Shown: positions 6,812-22,971 of the stretch, piece after piece
How positions within the stretch are numbered: position 1 is the first letter of the stretch
How the letters are laid out: the number at the start of each line of letters is the position of its first letter
From: Streptomyces europaeiscabiei
GTDB taxonomy: Bacteria > Actinomycetota > Actinomycetes > Streptomycetales > Streptomycetaceae
DNA: 64,000 nt
Assembly (NCBI RefSeq): GCF_036346855.1
Contig: NZ_CP107841.1
Span: forward strand, 5,460,001-5,524,000
Direction of reading: 5' to 3'
Made by a program: the position numbers and the translations under genes
The notes under the pieces: model-generated
Seen by the model: only the letters and a program-made list of their open reading frames with translations
Database searches by the model: none
What the model was told of the DNA's origin: nothing

Positions 6812-8221
6812 TCAGTAGCCCACCCGGAACGTCGCGTCCGCCTTCTCCGTCGTCGTCGAGATCGGGTCGATGCGGAGCAGGTAGCCGCTGTGGCGGATGT
6901 AGCGGGTCGGGTTGTTGTACGAGCGGAAGGACGACCACGTCGAGTCCGCGAGGCCGGCGACGCGGGTGAAGGTGGCGTCGGCGGCGAAGGCCGACGTGCC
7001 GTCGTTCACGTCGAGGCGGAGGTTGTAGCTGTAGTGGCGGAGGTAGCGGGTGGGGTGGCTGACCGACTGGAAGGAGACCCCGGAGGAGTCCGCCAGGCCC
7101 GGGACCAGTTTCCACTGGGAGTCGGTGAACGGGTCGAAGGGGTACTCGTCGATGCGGCCCACGTAGTTGCTGTGGCGGACGTAGCGGGACGGGTAGTTGT
7201 AGGACTTGAGGCGGTTCCACGTCGGCGCGCCCCACTTGGTCAGCAGGTTGCTGTACTCGGTCGACGTGATCGGGTGGATGCCGCAGTGCTTGGAGTTGAG
7301 CGGCTGGGTGTAGAGCTTCTGGTCGAGGGCCGTCCAGGTGCCGGAGGCGATGTCGCTGGACTGCCAGACGTAGAAGACGCCGTTGGGGGTGTAGGTGTCT
7401 CCCCAGAGGTACCAGGAGCCGGAGGACAGGGACTTCACCACCGTCGGGGCCTCCGTGCCGCCGTGGGAGGCGGCCGTGCTGAACGGGGTGAAGCTGCCGG
7501 GGTTCAGGGTCGTCGAGCGGGCGCCCACCAGGGTCTGGTTGACCTTGTAGTAGAGGTAGTTGACGCCGTTCACGCCGACCGTGAGGTTGCCGTCGATGAT
7601 GTCGTAACCGGGGTCGAAGAAGACCTGGGGGTTGGACGTCGTGACGAAGTCGGTCGTGTAGCTGACCATGATGACGTTGTGGCCGCTGCTGTTCACCGAG
7701 GAGTAGAGGATGCCGTACTGGCCGCGTGAGGCGTCCCAGTAGGCCTCGGGGGCCCAGCTGTGGGTGGTGGTCATGTCGTGCAGCTTCACGCGCCGGTAGC
7801 CGGTGAAGGTCCGCAGGTCGGTCGAGTCCCAGACGTGGATGTACGTGCTGGCGTAGTTCCAGTCGGTGCCCTTGAGGTCCGTCGCCAGGACGACGAACGT
7901 ACCGTCCTGCTTGCGCATCAGGAACGGGTCACGCAGGCCGCCGGCGCCCTGGGTCGGGGTGACCAGGGGAGCGTTCTGGTTCAGCGGGGTCCAGTTCAGG
8001 CCGTCCTGGCTGACGGCCAGGTGGAGGCCGTAGTTGGCCTCCAGCATGGTGGTGGACTCGGTGAAGTAGACCATCGCGTACGCCGAGTCGGCGGCGTGGG
8101 CGGTGCCGGCGCCGAGGGTCAGCGCGCCGGTCGCGGCAAGGGGGACGGTGGCCGCCATGCCGAGGAAGGTACGGCGGGAGGGCCCGCCGGCGTCCGGAGC
8201 GGTTCCGTTGACAGGGGTCAC
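6812..8221 (-). CDS. Secreted GH43 arabinosidase with CBM42 (AbfB) domain
   Basis: 469 residues from a GTG at 8221 (GGAG upstream) that overlaps the stop of the GH27 gene as GTGA, implying translational coupling. The N-terminus is a Tat signal (PSRRTFLGM, cut near AHAAD). The catalytic part (about 45-330) is a five-bladed GH43-like propeller: GLRDPFLMRKQDG supplies the general-base Asp and THSWAPEAYWD a likely acidic catalytic pair. The C-terminal 140 residues contain repeats of the type RYLRHYSYNLRLD and RYIRHSGYLLRID, typical of the AbfB/CBM42 arabinose-binding trefoil. The likely activity is exo-alpha-L-arabinofuranosidase acting outside the cell on arabinan or arabinogalactan side chains. 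Exact substrate unproven. Confidence 0.85.
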   Translation of the reverse strand: MTPVNGTAPDAGGPSRRTFLGMAATVPLAATGALTLGAGTAHAADSAYAMVYFTESTTMLEANYGLHLAVSQDGLNWTPLNQNAPLVTPTQGAGGLRDPFLMRKQDGTFVVLATDLKGTDWNYASTYIHVWDSTDLRTFTGYRRVKLHDMTTTHSWAPEAYWDASRGQYGILYSSVNSSGHNVIMVSYTTDFVTTSNPQVFFDPGYDIIDGNLTVGVNGVNYLYYKVNQTLVGARSTTLNPGSFTPFSTAASHGGTEAPTVVKSLSSGSWYLWGDTYTPNGVFYVWQSSDIASGTWTALDQKLYTQPLNSKHCGIHPITSTEYSNLLTKWGAPTWNRLKSYNYPSRYVRHSNYVGRIDEYPFDPFTDSQWKLVPGLADSSGVSFQSVSHPTRYLRHYSYNLRLDVNDGTSAFAADATFTRVAGLADSTWSSFRSYNNPTRYIRHSGYLLRIDPISTTTEKADATFRVGY

Positions 8222-10227
8222 GTCTGGCTCCACTTCTGGTTGTTCTGGCCGTTGCAGGCCCACAGGACGAGCTTCGTGCCGTTGGCGGTGGCCGCGTTGT
8301 AGGCGTCCAGGCAGAGACCGGAGTTGACGTTGACGATCGTGCCGTCGCTGTTCACGTTCCACTGCTGGTTGGTGCCGCCGTGGCAGTCCCAGATGACGAC
8401 GCGGGTGCCGTTGGAGGTGCCGCGGTCCCAGGCGTCCAGGCACTTGTTGCCGTAGACGACGAGTTCCTTGCGGGACGTGTGCGTCCAGGACTGGTTCTGG
8501 CCGCCGCTGCAGTCCCACAGCTGGGCGTCGGTGCCGTTGGTGATGGTGTTGTCGTTGATGTCCGCGCAGCGGCCGGAGCCCGTGCCGGTGATCAGCGTGC
8601 CGTTGGTGCCCGGCAGCGGTCGTACGACGATGCCTTCCAGGGTCGGGGCGCCGGAGAACGCGATCGTGTTGGCGCTGCCCTTCGTCAGTGACATGGCGAC
8701 GGAGATGTTGCCGGGGGACGAGCCGGTCGGCGGGAAGGAGACCTTCGTCGACGTCTGGCCGTTGACCGTGAGCGTGCCGACGCGGGCCGTCGAGGTGTTG
8801 TTGGTGTAGGAGACGTCGACCGTCTTCAGGCCGGTGCTTCCGGCGACCACTCCGGAGAAGCTCGACGTGCCGTTGTACGTGCTCGCCGACTGCTCGGTGC
8901 CGCCCTTGATCGTGAACATCATGGAGGAACCCGCGGGGACGCTGGTGGTGTAACTCGTGCCGGGTGTACCGACGTTCGTCCGGCTCCACAGGTCACGGAC
9001 GGTCGCGGAGGCGTTCGTCAGACCGAGGTCGGACCAGCGGATGGTCATGTTCTGCGTGGTGGAGGTGCGGTTGAGGAGCACGACCGCGCGGTTGCCGCTG
9101 CCGGAGAGGACCTTGCCGTACACCTGGAGGCCCGTGGTGTCCTCGGCGACCTTGACGCCCTGGAGGCCGCGGGGGTCCTGGTCGACGGCGATGACCTCGG
9201 AGTTCTTGAGGGTGTTCACCGTCTCGGTGGTCATGGTGGTGAGGTCGTTGCCGGCGAGCAGCGGGGCGCCGGAGATCGCCCACAGGTTCATGTGGGTGCG
9301 GTCCTGGCCGGCGGTGAGCCCCATGCCGATCAGCAGCATGTCGGGGTCGTTGTAGTACCCGGTGTGCTGGGCCGTGGGGTGCACGTTCCGGTCGTAGTTG
9401 GTCAGCATGTTCGCGTACGTCAGGGACTGGCCGTGGTAGTAGATGTCCGTGTTCGTGCGCCACATCGGGCCCATGCCCGGAGCCCAGTTCCAGGGGTTGG
9501 AGTAGCCCCAGTTGCACAGGGAGAGGGCGAGCGGGCGGCCGGTGGTGGCGGTCGCGGTGGCCACGGCGTCGCTGATCGCCTGGTAGGTCGTCTTCGGGTC
9601 GAGGCCCTCGGCGTCACCGCCGCACCAGTCGACCTTCACGAAGTCGAAGCCCCACTTGGAGAACTGCGTCATGTCCTGGACGTAGTGGCCCTCGCTGCCA
9701 CTGCCGGGCGCGGCCGGGCGGCCGGTGGGGAAGTAGTAGCCGCAGCCGTCCTTGCCGGCGTCGGTGTAGATGCCCGCCTTGAGGCCCTTGCTGTGGATGT
9801 AGTCGGCGATGGCCTTCATGCCGCCGGGCCACTCGGCCTCGTCGATGGTGATGTTGCCCGCGCTGTCGCGGGTGCCCTGCCACCAGCCCTCGTCGATGTT
9901 GATGTACTCGTAGCCGGCCTCGGGCAGCCCGGCCGCGACGAACGCGTCGACCTGCTGCTTGATCACGTTGTAGTCGACCTTCGCGGCGAAGGCGTTCCAG
10001 GAGGCCCAGCCCATCGGGACTTCGGGGACCGGTATCTGTCGGTCCGTCACCGCGACGGGCGCGGCGTCGAGACGCGTCTCCGGGGCGGGCGTCGCGGTTG
10101 TCGCGTTCATCGGCTGGGCGAAGAGCAGGGCGGCCGTCGCGGCGGTCGCCAGGGTGACGGCGCGAATCGCCGCCGCCTTGCAACGCCGTCTGAGACCAAG
10201 GGAGTTGGCACGCGGAGGGGGGGTCAT
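8218..10227 (-). CDS. Secreted GH27 alpha-galactosidase / beta-L-arabinopyranosidase with CBM13
   Basis: 669 residues with AAGGAG before the ATG. A long signal peptide is followed by a GH27 barrel (about 70-350): MGWASWNAF start, YINIDEGWW, the nucleophile Asp in FVKVDWCGG, the acid/base Asp in YNDPDMLL, and HMNLWAISGAPLLAGNDL. A beta-sandwich (about 350-430) and a carbohydrate-binding-like beta domain (about 440-540, VDVSYTNNTSTARV) follow. The end is a ricin-B/CBM13 trefoil with QxW repeats (QNQSW, NQQW, NQKW). The family contains alpha-galactosidases, and a Streptomyces member with this plan is known as a beta-L-arabinopyranosidase, so both activities are possible. First gene of a two-gene operon with the GH43 gene. 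Confidence 0.88.
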   Translation of the reverse strand: MTPPPRANSLGLRRRCKAAAIRAVTLATAATAALLFAQPMNATTATPAPETRLDAAPVAVTDRQIPVPEVPMGWASWNAFAAKVDYNVIKQQVDAFVAAGLPEAGYEYINIDEGWWQGTRDSAGNITIDEAEWPGGMKAIADYIHSKGLKAGIYTDAGKDGCGYYFPTGRPAAPGSGSEGHYVQDMTQFSKWGFDFVKVDWCGGDAEGLDPKTTYQAISDAVATATATTGRPLALSLCNWGYSNPWNWAPGMGPMWRTNTDIYYHGQSLTYANMLTNYDRNVHPTAQHTGYYNDPDMLLIGMGLTAGQDRTHMNLWAISGAPLLAGNDLTTMTTETVNTLKNSEVIAVDQDPRGLQGVKVAEDTTGLQVYGKVLSGSGNRAVVLLNRTSTTQNMTIRWSDLGLTNASATVRDLWSRTNVGTPGTSYTTSVPAGSSMMFTIKGGTEQSASTYNGTSSFSGVVAGSTGLKTVDVSYTNNTSTARVGTLTVNGQTSTKVSFPPTGSSPGNISVAMSLTKGSANTIAFSGAPTLEGIVVRPLPGTNGTLITGTGSGRCADINDNTITNGTDAQLWDCSGGQNQSWTHTSRKELVVYGNKCLDAWDRGTSNGTRVVIWDCHGGTNQQWNVNSDGTIVNVNSGLCLDAYNAATANGTKLVLWACNGQNNQKWSQT

Positions 10228-10488
10228 GCGGCTCCTTCGATGGATACCCGGAGGTCGATATCTCGAACGGGGATCGGCTCGCCGAACGTACTGGCTGGCC
10301 GAAAGTAGAGCCGGGAGAGATGGAAGTCAACGGCTGTGACAGAGGTGGTTTTTGAACCGGTCACATTCCGACGACGCCGAGCCCGGAAGGGGCGCGGTGT
10401 CGCTCTTCGGCGGCCGGGCCTCATGACGGGAACACGGACACACCGAGTTGGAGGGAGGGCGGGGCGGCTCCGGTGGCGGATGGCCTGG

Positions 10489-10653
10489 TCAGGCCTTGTG
10501 ACCGGTCACCTTCGCGATCCACTTGATGAAGTCGGCCGCGTCCTCGTTCGCGCCGTGGCCGCCGTCCCAGTACACGGCGGTGTCGACGTCGTCGCCGAGG
10601 TTCTCCAGTTTCGCGGCGAGGAGCTCACAGGAGACGCACAACGTGCGCGTCAT
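10489..10653 (-). pseudogene. C-terminal fragment of a tannase/feruloyl-esterase-like hydrolase
   Basis: An open frame of 54 codons beginning ATG ACG CGC ACG and ending TGA at 10489-10491. It reads ELLAAKLENLGDDV, then TAVYWDGGHGANEDA, then DFIKWIAKVTG. This is the usual end of secreted tannase/esterase-type alpha/beta hydrolases, with the catalytic His in the DGGHGAN motif. The nucleophile elbow and the Asp are absent, so it cannot be active. It directly precedes the GH27-GH43 operon on the same strand, so an esterase gene probably once headed this polysaccharide cluster and was mostly deleted. Confidence 0.6.
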
Positions 10654-10801
10654 CCTTCGTGCGTAGGGGGCCGAGCCCAGGGGACCACGCGGACGTCGGG
10701 CGGTTGAGTCTCAGGGCCGACGACGGGGCTGCCGCCCGGATCCGAGGATGGGCGGCGAGCGGAGGACATCTCCCCCGCGTGACAGGAAGTCTGGAGGCTT
10801 C

Positions 10802-11452
10802 ATGGGATCCGTGCGTTCGCTCTTCCCGGCCGGCAAGGGGACACCCCTGGCCGTGGTCGTCGCCTTGGCGCTCTCCGCCTCGGTGGTCACCGGCGCGACG
10901 GCGGCCGGCGGGCCGCCGGAACGGTCTCCGCACGCGAAAGTGACCGGATCGGCAGGGTTCCGACTGCCCTATTTCGATGACGCCGACGTTCGTTCGATCA
11001 CGCTGGACGCACACGCCGTCCCGTACAGCAGACCGGTCCCCGGTGTGCCCAGCGGGTTACCGACCGACGCGCGCGGCACGGTGACGGTCTCCCACTACTC
11101 CGCCGAGCGGGACACCACCTACACGGCGAGGGGCACGGTCGACTGCCTGGTGACCGCACCGGACAGCGCGACCCTGACCGCGGTGATCACGGAGGTGAGC
11201 GCGGGAGGGCCGGACTGGGAGGGGAAGCGGGTGGGCCTCAGCGTGCGGGACGGTGGCGTGGACAGGTCCGGCGAGGTCCTGGAGGACCGGGTGGGGTTCT
11301 CCTGGGCGGACGGTGTGAACACGACGTTCGGTGAGGACGGGCCCACGGAGTCTCCCGTGGGCCCGTGCATGGCACCGGCTCCCTTCGCCCCCGTCACGGC
11401 GGGCGGGTACCGGGTCCGGCACGCCGATCTCCCGCCGTGGCCGACAGGCTGA
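10802..11452 (+). CDS. Secreted protein (Repetin-like in Streptomyces annotation)
   Basis: 216 residues from the ATG at 10802 with GGAGG upstream. The signal peptide is clear (LAVVVALALSASVVTGATA, cut near residue 35). The mature part is one beta-rich domain of about 170 residues containing GTVTVSHYSAERD, GTVDCLVTAPDSATLTAVI and RVGLSVRDGG, with two Cys residues that could pair. I recall proteins of this shape being labelled Repetin in other Streptomyces, but that name says nothing about function. The pattern (short strands, a conserved internal variance/polarity core) suggests an extracellular binding or structural protein. It is convergent with lacZ across a shared terminator. Confidence 0.7.
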   Translation: MGSVRSLFPAGKGTPLAVVVALALSASVVTGATAAGGPPERSPHAKVTGSAGFRLPYFDDADVRSITLDAHAVPYSRPVPGVPSGLPTDARGTVTVSHYSAERDTTYTARGTVDCLVTAPDSATLTAVITEVSAGGPDWEGKRVGLSVRDGGVDRSGEVLEDRVGFSWADGVNTTFGEDGPTESPVGPCMAPAPFAPVTAGGYRVRHADLPPWPTG

Positions 11453-11499
11453 TCCCCAGCGGTCCACCGGCGTTCTACCAGCGGACCATCGGTGGACCA

Positions 11500-11535
11500 C
11501 CGGAGGGCGGGGCCTTCGCCGGCCCCGCCCTCCGG
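11500..11535. terminator. Bidirectional hairpin between the secreted-protein gene and the GH2 gene
   Basis: A perfect 15-bp GC-rich stem (11500-11514 with 11521-11535) has loop TTCGCC. It sits between two convergent genes and ends five bases before the GH2 stop codon. Confidence 0.75.
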
Positions 11536-11539
11536 CCCG

Positions 11540-17687
<6,148 letters not shown>

Positions 17688-17710
17688 CACCCCACCCTTC
17701 ACCGACGTGC

Positions 17711-17740
17711 GCGGGGCCGTGACAGATGTCATGGCCCCGC
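17711..17740 (+). terminator. Hairpin terminator after the zincin gene
   Basis: GCGGGGCC at 17711 pairs with GGCCCCGC ending at 17740. The stem continues inward through a G-T pair and TGACA/TGTCA. It starts 24 bases after the stop codon of the zincin gene. Confidence 0.7.
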
Positions 17741-17864
17741 TGTGAAGGCGGTCGTCCACGGGAGGGATGTGGAGCGCACCGGCTGTTCGTGACAATCGCC
17801 TGACAGGGACCGGGAGTTGACCGTCCGGGACCATCGGGAACGTCAGGATCGAGGGGGACACGCC

Positions 17865-19238
17865 GTGCGTATCAAACGTCTCGTCGGGACCGCGCTGGGC
17901 ACCACGCTTCTGCTCGTCACGGCGGCGCCGACGGTGTCGGCCGCACCCGGGGCGAAGGGCCCGCCCCCGGCGCCCACCGGGCTGGACCGGGCCGAACTGC
18001 GGGACACGCTCGACGCGATCCACGAGGCCGGGATGTACGGCACGTACTCGTCGGTGCGTGACGGCCGGGAGCGCTGGACCGGCGCGTCCGGGCTGGCCGA
18101 CGTGGACACGGGCCGCAAGGTCACCCCGAACATGCGGCACCGTATCGGCAGCATCAGCAAGACGTTCACGTCGGTGGCGATCATGCAGCAGGTGGAGCGG
18201 GGCCGGATCAGCCTCGACGCCCCGGTCACCGACTACGTCCCCGAGCTGTTCGACGGGAGCGGCGCCGACCGGGAGCGCGGCGACGCCATCACCGTACGCA
18301 TGCTCCTCAACCACACGAGCCACATCGGCGACTACGTCCTCGGCGCCTTCCCCTCCCTCCTGGAGAACCCCACCGCCAGCCTCGACGAGGGACGCTTCCG
18401 CTCGATCAGGCCCCGGGAACTGGTCCGGCTGGGCCTCGCCGCCGACGCCACCGGCAGCCCCGGCGCGCAGCCCGGCGCGTACTCCAACACCAACTACGTC
18501 GTCGCGGGCCTGATCCTGGAGAAGGTCACCGGACAGAAGGCGTCGACGTACATCACCCGCAACGTCATCGAGCGAGCCGGGCTGGACAACACCTCGTACC
18601 CGCGCACCCCGTACATCAAGGGCCCGCACGCCAGGATGTACGAGTCGTTCTACGGGCTCATCGACCCGCCCCGCGACTACAGCGTCTACGACATGTCCTG
18701 GGCCTACACCGCGGGCGCGATCGTCTCCACGACCGACGACCTCAACCGTTTCTACCGCAAGCTGCTCACCGGCGGCGGCCTCGTCGGCCGGGCGTCCCTC
18801 GCCGAGATGCGGCGCACGGTCCCGGTGGAGGTCGCGCCGGGCGCCGCCATCGACTACGGCCTCGGCATCTACACCCTCGACCTCCCCGGCTGCGGGCGTT
18901 TCTGGGGCCACGACGGCGGGGTCTTCGGCGCCGGCACGATCAGCCTCACCAGCGCCGACGGCAAGCGCCAGCTCTCCTTGGGCCTGAACCTGATGAAGTA
19001 CCAGCGCCTCAACGAGGACGGTACGGAACTGGAACCGAGCCCGATCGACGAGGCGATCAACATCCACCTCGTCGAGGCGCTGTGCCCGGCACCGGAGACG
19101 GGGGAGGAGCCGGGCGCGGGCTCCGGGGCGGCGCTGAAGTCCCGGATCGCGGCGGCGGACACCGGGCGGATCCTTCCGGACGGCCTGGTGGGTGTGGATC
19201 TGTCCACCGGGAGCCGGCCGGTGGCCCCGAACCGGTAG
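17865..19238 (+). CDS. Secreted serine beta-lactamase/D-Ala-D-Ala peptidase family protein
   Basis: 457 residues from the GTG at 17865, preceded by GAGGGGG; an earlier ATG in frame adds only a charged leader. The signal peptide is VGTALGTTLLLVTAAPTVSA. The penicillin-recognising fold (about 45-415) has SxxK as SISK (near residue 105), the YxN motif as YSN (near 208), and HDGG in place of KTG (near 350). This set is typical of class C-like enzymes and DD-peptidases or esterases. It would act in the envelope or outside the cell; the substrate cannot be told from sequence. The last 45 residues are a Gly/Ala-rich disordered tail. Confidence 0.85.
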   Translation: MRIKRLVGTALGTTLLLVTAAPTVSAAPGAKGPPPAPTGLDRAELRDTLDAIHEAGMYGTYSSVRDGRERWTGASGLADVDTGRKVTPNMRHRIGSISKTFTSVAIMQQVERGRISLDAPVTDYVPELFDGSGADRERGDAITVRMLLNHTSHIGDYVLGAFPSLLENPTASLDEGRFRSIRPRELVRLGLAADATGSPGAQPGAYSNTNYVVAGLILEKVTGQKASTYITRNVIERAGLDNTSYPRTPYIKGPHARMYESFYGLIDPPRDYSVYDMSWAYTAGAIVSTTDDLNRFYRKLLTGGGLVGRASLAEMRRTVPVEVAPGAAIDYGLGIYTLDLPGCGRFWGHDGGVFGAGTISLTSADGKRQLSLGLNLMKYQRLNEDGTELEPSPIDEAINIHLVEALCPAPETGEEPGAGSGAALKSRIAAADTGRILPDGLVGVDLSTGSRPVAPNR

Positions 19239-19314
19239 GCCCGTCACGGAGTCACGGCCGTTGGTGGGTAGAACGCTTCCGTAACCGCCCTCGCACCCCA
19301 GGGAGAGTAGCGTT

Positions 19315-19908
19315 TTGCCCACCTTCGTCATCTTCGACCTGGAGTTCACGACCTGGCCGGGGGCCATGGACCAGGACTGGTCGGCCCCCGGCCAGTTGCG
19401 GGAGATCGTGCAGATCGGCGCGCTGCGGCTGAGCGAGGAGTACTCCGTCGTCGAGGAGTACGAGACGCTGGTCCGGCCGGTGGTGAATCCCCGGCTCTCG
19501 CCGTTCTTCACCACCCTCACCGGGATCGACCAGCGGACGGTCGACCGGGAGGGACTGCCGCCCGCCCGTGCCCTGAGCGACTTCCTCGCCTTCTGCCAGG
19601 GGCGGTCCGTGCTCTCCTACGGCAACGACATGCTCGTCCTCGGCGAGAACATCGGCTGGGCGCGGGCCCGGGGCGAGGCGATCAGGCACAACGCCCTCAA
19701 CCCCGGCTTCCTCAACATCCGCCCCTGGCTGAACACCGTCGCCCCGGCGACGACAGGCAGCAACTCGGGCCGCCTGTGGCAGGCCCTGGGCCTTCCCCGG
19801 CCCGCCCCGGGCGACGAACACTCGGCTCTCTTCGACTGCCACTCGATCGCGGCGGCCCTGCGGCACCTGGCGGGGACGGGGGCCACGTTGCCGCCGGGGC
19901 TCCTCTGA
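19315..19908 (+). CDS. DnaQ-family 3'-5' exonuclease-like protein
   Basis: 197 residues from a TTG at 19315 with GGGAG about ten bases upstream. The N-terminus FVIFDLEFT is the ExoI motif (DxE) of DEDDh exonucleases. GIDQRTVD follows the usual fold, ExoII is represented by LSYGNDMLVL, and the ExoIII segment GDEHSALFDCHSIAAAL keeps the catalytic His and Asp. It lacks the extra polymerase-binding regions of replicative epsilon subunits. It belongs to the stand-alone RNase T/exonuclease group that trims RNA or DNA ends in the cytoplasm. Substrate unknown. Its neighbours give no hint of a pathway. Confidence 0.8.
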   Translation: MPTFVIFDLEFTTWPGAMDQDWSAPGQLREIVQIGALRLSEEYSVVEEYETLVRPVVNPRLSPFFTTLTGIDQRTVDREGLPPARALSDFLAFCQGRSVLSYGNDMLVLGENIGWARARGEAIRHNALNPGFLNIRPWLNTVAPATTGSNSGRLWQALGLPRPAPGDEHSALFDCHSIAAALRHLAGTGATLPPGLL

Positions 19909-20011
19909 GGGTTCGGTCGGTCTCGTGAGGGGGTGGGGGCGGTCGGCTCGCGCGGGGCGAGGGGCTGGTCGGCCTCGTGAGGCGGGGGGCCGGTCGGGTA
20001 TCGCGCGGCGG

Positions 20012-20497
20012 TCAGGGGGCCGGGTTGTTCGCGAGGCGGTCCAGCTCGGCGCCGATCGCCTCGCGCAGCTCGTCGTGGGGCGGGCCGAGCGCGTACCGGT
20101 CGTCGCTCCACCGCTCACGCGGATACAGCCACACCGGCCTGCCGACCAGCTCCGCCGGCTCCCACTCGTAGCGCGGCCACACATGCGCGTGCAGAAACGG
20201 GTCCGTGTTCCCGAGGATCTCCAGATTGACCCGCCGGAACGCCGGATCCAGCCGCCCGCAGGCCCGCTCGACGGCCTCGCCCAGCCGGTCCAGGTCCGCG
20301 AGGAACGCGGTCCGCGCGTCCCTCGGCAGCTCCGACAGCCGCCCCACCGCCGGGTCGTCCACGAGCAGCACGCAGTACCCCGGCAGGAACTGCGTGTCCC
20401 CGATCACCGCGAACCCGGCCGTGAGCCTCCGCAACACGGTCGGGTTCGCACCCCTGAGCGCGCTTCCGATCCGCTCGTTCCGCCAGTCCTCAGCCAT
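20012..20497 (-). CDS. HIT-fold protein with altered catalytic motif
   Basis: 161 residues. The fold of histidine-triad nucleotide-binding proteins is suggested by GDTQFLPGYCVLLVDDPAVG, an internal helix DLDRLGEAVERACG, and ILGNTDPFLHAHVWPRYEWEP. The last piece should be the HxHxH triad, but reads H-A-H-V-W, so the third His is replaced by Trp. Classical HIT proteins hydrolyse nucleotide-linked substrates such as AMP esters or ApnA. Whether this variant still does so is uncertain; closely similar Streptomyces proteins are usually called HIT or diadenosine tetraphosphate hydrolase-like. It is divergent from the VOC gene, with about 60 bases between them. Confidence 0.7.
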   Translation of the reverse strand: MAEDWRNERIGSALRGANPTVLRRLTAGFAVIGDTQFLPGYCVLLVDDPAVGRLSELPRDARTAFLADLDRLGEAVERACGRLDPAFRRVNLEILGNTDPFLHAHVWPRYEWEPAELVGRPVWLYPRERWSDDRYALGPPHDELREAIGAELDRLANNPAP

Positions 20498-20556
20498 GGC
20501 CGGTGACTTTACAATCGCCGTCCCGCCGCCCGACCCCGAGTCATCCAGGAGCCGTT

Positions 20557-20964
20557 GTGTCCGACGAACCCGCCGTCCGCGAACTCCGTCTGGTCGTCAC
20601 GGCCGCCGACTACGACGCCGCGCTGCACTTCTACCGCGATGTGCTGGGTCTTCCCGAGCGGGCGGCGTTCTCGTCCGACGGCGGGCGGGTGTCGATCCTC
20701 GAAGCGGGCCGGGCGACGCTGGAGATCACCGATCCGAACCACGCGGCGTTCATCGACGAGGTGGAGGTCGGCCGTCGCGTGGCCGGTCACATCCGGGTCG
20801 CCTTCCAGGTGCACGACTCGACCGCGACCACGGCGAGACTGGCGGCGGCCGGCGCCGAGGTGATCGCCGAACCGACCCGCACCCCCTGGAACTCCCTGAA
20901 CGCCCGCCTCGAAGCCCCCGGCGACCTTCAGCTGACCCTCTTCACCGAACTCGACGACGCCTGA
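20557..20964 (+). CDS. VOC (glyoxalase/bleomycin-resistance fold) protein
   Basis: 135 residues from the GTG at 20557 (AGGAG seven bases upstream). The paired beta-alpha-beta-beta-beta modules of the vicinal-oxygen-chelate fold are visible: VRELRLVVTAADYDAALHFY at the start of module one, and GHIRVAFQVHDSTATTARLA at the start of module two. The usual metal-ligand positions are only partly filled (His in ALHFY and GHIR, Glu in LEITD), so it could be a binding or resistance protein rather than an enzyme. It is soluble and cytoplasmic. A long repeat tract follows its stop codon. Confidence 0.75.
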   Translation: MSDEPAVRELRLVVTAADYDAALHFYRDVLGLPERAAFSSDGGRVSILEAGRATLEITDPNHAAFIDEVEVGRRVAGHIRVAFQVHDSTATTARLAAAGAEVIAEPTRTPWNSLNARLEAPGDLQLTLFTELDDA

Positions 20965-21250
20965 CCGGGCGAGGCCCTGACCGGGTGACGCCCTGACCGG
21001 GTGACGTCGGGCCGGGCGTCGCAGGGTCGGGCGTCGCAGGGTCGGGTGACGTCGGGTCGGGCGCCGCAGGGTCGGGCGACACGTGACCGGGCGCCGCAGG
21101 GCCGGGCGTCGCAGGGACGGGCGTCGCAGGGTCGGGCGCCGCAGGGTCGGGCGACACGTGACCGGGCACCCGCAGATTGGGTGGCGCAGGGCCGGGTGCC
21201 TCCTGATCGGATGAGCCGGATCGGATGGGCCGGGCGACATCTGACCGGAG
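20965..21250. repeat. Degenerate 15-bp tandem repeat tract upstream of argG
   Basis: About 18 units of the general form GGTCGGGCGTCGCAG fill the gap between the VOC gene and the argG promoter, with variants containing GGGTGAC. A larger block ending in GACACGTGACCGGGC occurs twice. The unit is a multiple of three, so one frame reads GRASQ-type repeats, but there is no proper start and I do not call a gene. Confidence 0.75.
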
Positions 21251-21285
21251 CACTCGGGACGTGAGGGCCGTCACCGAGGTCGGCT

Positions 21286-22772
<1,487 letters not shown>

Positions 22773-22794
22773 TCGCCGGCAGGCAGCGTACGTA

Positions 22795-22838
22795 CGAAGG
22801 GGTCCCCTCGACACCAACCTGTCGAGGGGACCCCTTCG
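22795..22838 (+). terminator. argG terminator
   Basis: A perfect 19-bp stem (22795-22813 with 22820-22838) has a six-base loop, CCAACC. It begins 22 bases after the argG stop codon. Confidence 0.85.
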
Positions 22839-22971
22839 CATGCGCCGGCGGCCACCGCCGCCGGTCACGCCGTCAGGGGCTCCCGCTCTTCTTCAGCGCG
22901 TCGAGGACGTGCCCCGCCGCGTACCGGATGTGACGGGAGGCGGGCTGATCCCGGGGCACGGGGCCCAGGGA

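Noticed and set aside
21001..21264. Plus-strand frame encoding GRASQ repeats before argG
   Set aside because: Generated by the 15-bp DNA repeat; poor start context and no non-repeat domain.
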